Source of the DNA: Solirubrobacterales bacterium
GTDB lineage: Bacteria; Actinomycetota; Thermoleophilia; Solirubrobacterales; Solirubrobacteraceae
Assembly: GCA_025963965.1 (NCBI GenBank)
Contig: JAOPZS010000056.1
Location: 1-33,112, forward strand
DNA length: 33,112 bases
Direction of reading: 5' to 3'
Shown here: positions 30,628-33,112 of the stretch, piece by piece
Position numbering within the stretch: position 1 is the stretch's first letter
Layout of the letters: each line of letters begins with the position of its first letter
Notes under the pieces: model-generated
Told to the model about the DNA's origin: nothing
What the model saw: the letters and a program-made list of their open reading frames with translations, nothing else
Database searches by the model: none
Made by a program: the position numbers and the translations under genes

Positions 30628-31149
30628 ATGCGAAACCGTGACCGCCAAAGCAGCCCGATCGAGCGCCTTCGGCTCGCGATCGACTGCCTGCCGGTCGCGA
30701 CCCGCAGGGCGATGCTCGACGCGGTGCTCACCCAGGAACGGATCATCGTCGGGGCCTACACCGACGGCTCCGGCGGGGTCTGCCCGATGCTCGCCGCTCA
30801 CCGCCGGGGCGGGCGCACCGATTTCGCCTCGTTCGCGAAGTCCTGGGACCGCTTCGCGCGCTCGCGAGGCCCCAGCCGCACGGCGACCGAGCGCGAGGTG
30901 CGGATCCTCCTCGCGCAGCTGCAGGCCAGCCTCCACGAGGCCGACGGCCTCGAGCTCGACCGTGCGATCTCAGAGCACCGCAAGTTGATCGCCGAGCGGA
31001 TCCGCCGCGGTGTCCGGCGCCAGCCCGACGAGCACGACCCCGCCGGTGAGATTCGCGCGCGACGGCTGCGGCGGGGAGCGAAGGCCACGGGGGCCGAAAT
31101 CACCGGTGACGCCCGCCCGCATCGAGCGCGCATGCTGCAGCCGGCCTGA
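30628..31149 (+). CDS. Conserved-looking hypothetical protein (173 aa)
   Basis: I do not recognise the family. The protein has a helical start (SPIERLRLAIDCLPVATRRA), then a segment that looks like a compact fold: RIIVGAYTDGSGGVCPMLAAH and TDFASFAKSWDRFARS. A long charged helix (about 86-125: TATEREVRILLAQLQASL) follows, then a basic, probably disordered tail from about 126. No signal peptide or membrane segment is present. Composition and codon use look genuine. The ATG has no clear ribosome site (a weak GGGG lies about 12 bases upstream), but the promoter at 30548-30576 fits. It is divergent from the LLM operon. Confidence 0.68.
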   Translation: MRNRDRQSSPIERLRLAIDCLPVATRRAMLDAVLTQERIIVGAYTDGSGGVCPMLAAHRRGGRTDFASFAKSWDRFARSRGPSRTATEREVRILLAQLQASLHEADGLELDRAISEHRKLIAERIRRGVRRQPDEHDPAGEIRARRLRRGAKATGAEITGDARPHRARMLQPA

Positions 31150-31184
31150 CGAACCAGCGGCGCGCGCGGCCGCCGCCGGCTCAG

Positions 31185-31910
31185 CTACAAGGCGTCGCCG
31201 GGCCGGATGAACATGATCTCGGGCACGATGCAGGCGGGGGAGACGCGCAGCAGGAACCGGACGGACTCGGCGATGTCCTCCGGGCGGATCATCTCGCCGG
31301 CCGGGACGTGCTCCTTGACGAAATCGGTCATCGGCGTGTCGACGAAGGCGGGGCACAGGGCCGTGGACTTGATTCCGTCGGCGCTGAGTTCCTTGTTCAT
31401 CGCCTCGGTCCAGCCGACGACAGCGTGCTTGGTGGCCGAGTAGACCGACAGCCACGCCTCGCCGCGCTTGCCGGAGATCGAGGAGGTGTTGACGACGATC
31501 GCGTTTTTGTGCTCGCCGGCGGCCTCGCGCAGCATCGGCGTGCATTCGCGGTAGAAGAGTACGATCGAGCGCAGGTTGATCGCCAGCTGCATGTCGATGT
31601 GCTTGGTCTGGATCTCGGCGACCGGAGCGCCGATGCCGACGCCGGCGTTGTTGACGAGCACATCGAGGCGTCCGTAGCGCTCCCTGTGGGTGTCGACGAC
31701 CTTCTTGATGTCGGCCTCGTCGGCGACGTTGACGGCGAGCGACTCGACGTCATGCCCGAGATCGCGCAGTTCCGCCACGGCTGCCTCGAGCTTCTCAGGC
31801 CGCCGCGAGGCGACGGTCAAGGCGAAGCCCTCCTCGCCGAGGACCTTGGCGATCGCCAGCCCGATCCCGCTCGATGCCCCCGTCACGATCGCTGCCCGGT
31901 CTGCCGCCAT
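31185..31910 (-). CDS. Short-chain dehydrogenase/reductase
   Basis: A 241-residue Rossmann-fold SDR with the cofactor motif TGASSGIG (10-17), NNAG (87-90), the catalytic serine region NTSSISG (141-147), Y157 and K161 (YSATK), and a C-terminal PEDIAESVRFLL. SRRPEK after the second strand suggests NADP preference (inference). The substrate is unknown. The ATG at 31910 was chosen because of the strong GAGGAGG just upstream and because the longer frame adds 53 low-complexity residues. It converges with the hypothetical gene (35 bp) and is divergent from the SGNH hydrolase. Confidence 0.92.
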   Translation of the reverse strand: MAADRAAIVTGASSGIGLAIAKVLGEEGFALTVASRRPEKLEAAVAELRDLGHDVESLAVNVADEADIKKVVDTHRERYGRLDVLVNNAGVGIGAPVAEIQTKHIDMQLAINLRSIVLFYRECTPMLREAAGEHKNAIVVNTSSISGKRGEAWLSVYSATKHAVVGWTEAMNKELSADGIKSTALCPAFVDTPMTDFVKEHVPAGEMIRPEDIAESVRFLLRVSPACIVPEIMFIRPGDAL

Positions 31911-31986
31911 CTTCGCTGCCTCCTCTTTGAGCCGACGCCAAGGCCGCCCTTCGGGCGGCGCGCGGGAGCATCCCACATTCCGCTGG

Positions 31987-31992
31987 TAGCGT
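31987..31992 (+). promoter_or_regulatory. TAGCGT box inside an 18-nt repeat, before the SGNH gene
   Basis: TAGCGT sits within TCCGCTGGTAGCGTCTGG (31979-31996), which recurs exactly at 32985-33002 before the last tRNA. TGG before the hexamer gives an extended -10 form. Transcription would start near 32000, leaving a leader of about 50 nt to the GTG at 32050. Confidence 0.5.
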
Positions 31993-32049
31993 CTGGTGGA
32001 CGTGCGGGGGCCTGTCGGGCTGCCGCCGAGGAGCCAGGAGGGGAACGAA

Positions 32050-32934
32050 GTGCTGAGCGACGCCGACATGGCGACGGAGGCGGCTGGGAGCCGGGCACCT
32101 GCCCGGCTCGCGCTGGCGGTGCTGATGCTCGCCCTCTGCTGCCTGGCGCCGTCCGTGGCGGGCGCGGCGTCCTACGTGTCGCTCGGTGACTCCTACACGT
32201 CGGGTATCGGGATCGCGCCGCAGTCAGGGGTCGCCGACTGCGGCCAGTCTGGCGCGAACTATCCGCATCTGACGGCCGCCTCGCTGGGGCTGTTGCTGAC
32301 CGACGTCAGCTGCGCCGGCGCGAGCACCGCGAACATGACCGTCGCTCAGTACGCCGACCAGCCCCCGCAGTTCGACGCGCTGACGGCGACGACGGACGTG
32401 GTCAGCCTCAGCATCGGCGGCAACGACAACAACTTCTTCGCCTCGACGGTCGGCTACTGCACCTGGAGCGACGCCGGAGACGTCGCGAACATCGGCGCGC
32501 CCTGCAAGAAGCACTTCGGAAGCTCGCTGCGCACGCAGATCGCTCAGGACGGCGAAGCCATCGGCGGGGCGATCGCCCGCATCCGTGTCCTCTCCCCGCA
32601 CGCGAAGGTGTTCGTGATCGGCTATCCGGATCTGCTCCCGCGGCACGGCAACTGCTTCGCGAGCCTGGGATGGACGAGCGGCGACTACCGCTTCTTCGAC
32701 GGCCTGGAGCGCGAGTACAACTCGGTTCTCAAGGGCCGCGCCAGGGCGAATGGCGCGGTCTTCGTCGAGACCTACAAGTCCAGCGTCGGCCATGACCTCT
32801 GCCAGCCCGTCGGGACGCGCTGGATGGAACCGCTCAACGGAGCCGAAGGAGCGGCGCTGCACCCGAATGCCGGTGGCGCGCGAAGCCAGGCGTTCGCGGT
32901 CGAGCACGCGATGGTCACGGCCGGTATCGGCTAG
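32050..32934 (+). CDS. Secreted SGNH/GDSL hydrolase
   Basis: A 294-residue protein with an N-terminal signal peptide: basic start, hydrophobic core LALAVLMLALCCLAPSVAGA (about 20-39), likely cleavage near residue 40. The SGNH motifs are GDSYTSG with nucleophile S48, the oxyanion GGND (123-126) and the HPN block with H271. Several cysteines in the mature part (for example C64 and C88) could form disulfides. The fold resembles actinobacterial secreted lipases/esterases; the ester substrate is unknown. The GTG at 32050 has AGGAGGGG six bases upstream, far better than the GTG codons at 31996 and 32002. The two cysteines in the signal core are not a clean lipobox. Confidence 0.9.
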   Translation: MLSDADMATEAAGSRAPARLALAVLMLALCCLAPSVAGAASYVSLGDSYTSGIGIAPQSGVADCGQSGANYPHLTAASLGLLLTDVSCAGASTANMTVAQYADQPPQFDALTATTDVVSLSIGGNDNNFFASTVGYCTWSDAGDVANIGAPCKKHFGSSLRTQIAQDGEAIGGAIARIRVLSPHAKVFVIGYPDLLPRHGNCFASLGWTSGDYRFFDGLEREYNSVLKGRARANGAVFVETYKSSVGHDLCQPVGTRWMEPLNGAEGAALHPNAGGARSQAFAVEHAMVTAGIG

Positions 32935-32984
32935 TTGCGTCTCCTGCCCGTCCGGCGCCGCGCCGCGCTCACGGGCGAGCCGGG

Positions 32985-33002
32985 TCCGCTGGTAGCGTCT
33001 GG
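32985..33002 (+). promoter_or_regulatory. Second copy of the 18-nt promoter-like repeat, before the tRNA
   Basis: TCCGCTGGTAGCGTCTGG matches 31979-31996 base for base. TAGCGT (32993-32998) is 40 bases upstream of the tRNA, a usual distance for a tRNA promoter. A 12-bp palindrome GGCCGGCCGGCC (33001-33012) follows. Confidence 0.5.
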
Positions 33003-33038
33003 CCGGCCGGCCAAGGCCACCAGGCCGACGCCGGCTTC

Positions 33039-33112
33039 GGGCCCGTAGCTCAGTTGGTTAGAGCTGCCGACTCATAATCGGTAGGTCCCTGGTTCGAGTC
33101 CAGGCGGGCCCA
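33039..33112 (+). tRNA. tRNA with CAT anticodon, probably elongator Met
   Basis: The acceptor GGGCCCG (33039-33045) pairs with CGGGCCC (33105-33111), with discriminator A at 33112, the last base of the window. The D-arm GCTC-AGTTGGTTA-GAGC, anticodon loop CTCATAA and T-arm CCTGG-TTCGAGT-CCAGG are all complete. A paired first base and no GGG/CCC anticodon stem argue against the initiator. A lysidine-modified tRNA-Ile2 is the alternative. Whether CCA is encoded cannot be seen. Confidence 0.9.

Noticed and set aside
33001-33012. GGCCGGCCGGCC palindrome as a regulatory site
   Set aside because: Such GC runs arise easily at this base composition; nothing else supports a function.
33039-33112. Initiator tRNA-fMet
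   Set aside because: The first base pair is a normal G-C and the anticodon stem lacks the three G-C pairs of initiators.
1-33112. CRISPR arrays, insertion sequences, rRNA genes, toxin-antitoxin pairs
   Set aside because: No regularly spaced repeats, transposase motifs or rRNA core sequences were seen, and no adjacent small gene pair fits toxin-antitoxin families.

Overview
The window is high-GC, actinobacterial-type DNA. It probably comes from the class Thermoleophilia (Solirubrobacterales-like), which is inference from gene content. The order small ORF - tlyA - NAD kinase - recN - steA-like - steB/mctB-like - pyrG - Nudix - xerD matches the Mycobacterium tuberculosis stretch Rv1693-Rv1701 (known order). 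Here that block is opened up by extra genes. A DUF3866 gene, an F420-type LLM oxidoreductase, a BldC-like HTH protein and the dgt-dnaG pair also fit an actinobacterium. No insertion sequence, prophage or CRISPR array was seen.

Layout. (1) 1-1937: small Cys-rich ORF, tlyA and NAD kinase. (2) 1954-9334: a regulatory island between nadK and recN. It holds a BldC/MerR-like HTH gene, a 418-bp gene-free stretch with a possible structured RNA, a membrane HD-GYP-like protein with altered metal ligands, an MFS transporter, a NarL-type response regulator, an M48 peptidase, a GAF-like/HisKA_3-type histidine kinase and a degenerate GGDEF protein. (3) 9505-16066: recN, steA-like, steB-like, a MraY/WecA-like transferase and pyrG, linking DNA repair, cytokinesis/envelope and CTP supply. 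(4) 16063-20221: M20 peptidase, DUF3866, Nudix hydrolase and XerD, mostly overlapping. (5) 20231-26808: phosphopentomutase, mutM, an antisense glutaredoxin, recO, a PRC-barrel protein, dGTPase-like and dnaG, a nucleotide and DNA maintenance block. (6) 26809-27033: a probable HNH-nuclease remnant, a long inverted repeat and tRNA-Asn(GTT). (7) 27147-32934: accessory genes. These are a small basic ORF, a STAS protein, a minus-strand LLM/glycosyltransferase/SnoaL-like unit, a hypothetical protein, an SDR and a secreted SGNH hydrolase. The window ends in a CAT-anticodon tRNA.

A cross-cutting pattern is that many start codons lack a Shine-Dalgarno site and instead follow a TANNNT hexamer by 6-10 nt. 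This suggests widespread leaderless transcription. In two places the TAG stop codon of the upstream gene forms the first half of that hexamer. The same TAGCGT box, inside an exact 18-nt repeat, precedes both the SGNH gene and the last tRNA.

The most novel-looking parts are the signalling island with substituted c-di-GMP-type domains, the structured intergenic elements at 2342-2606 and 6479-6568, and the HNH remnant/inverted repeat beside tRNA-Asn. All functions are inferred from motifs read by eye. No database search or folding program was run.
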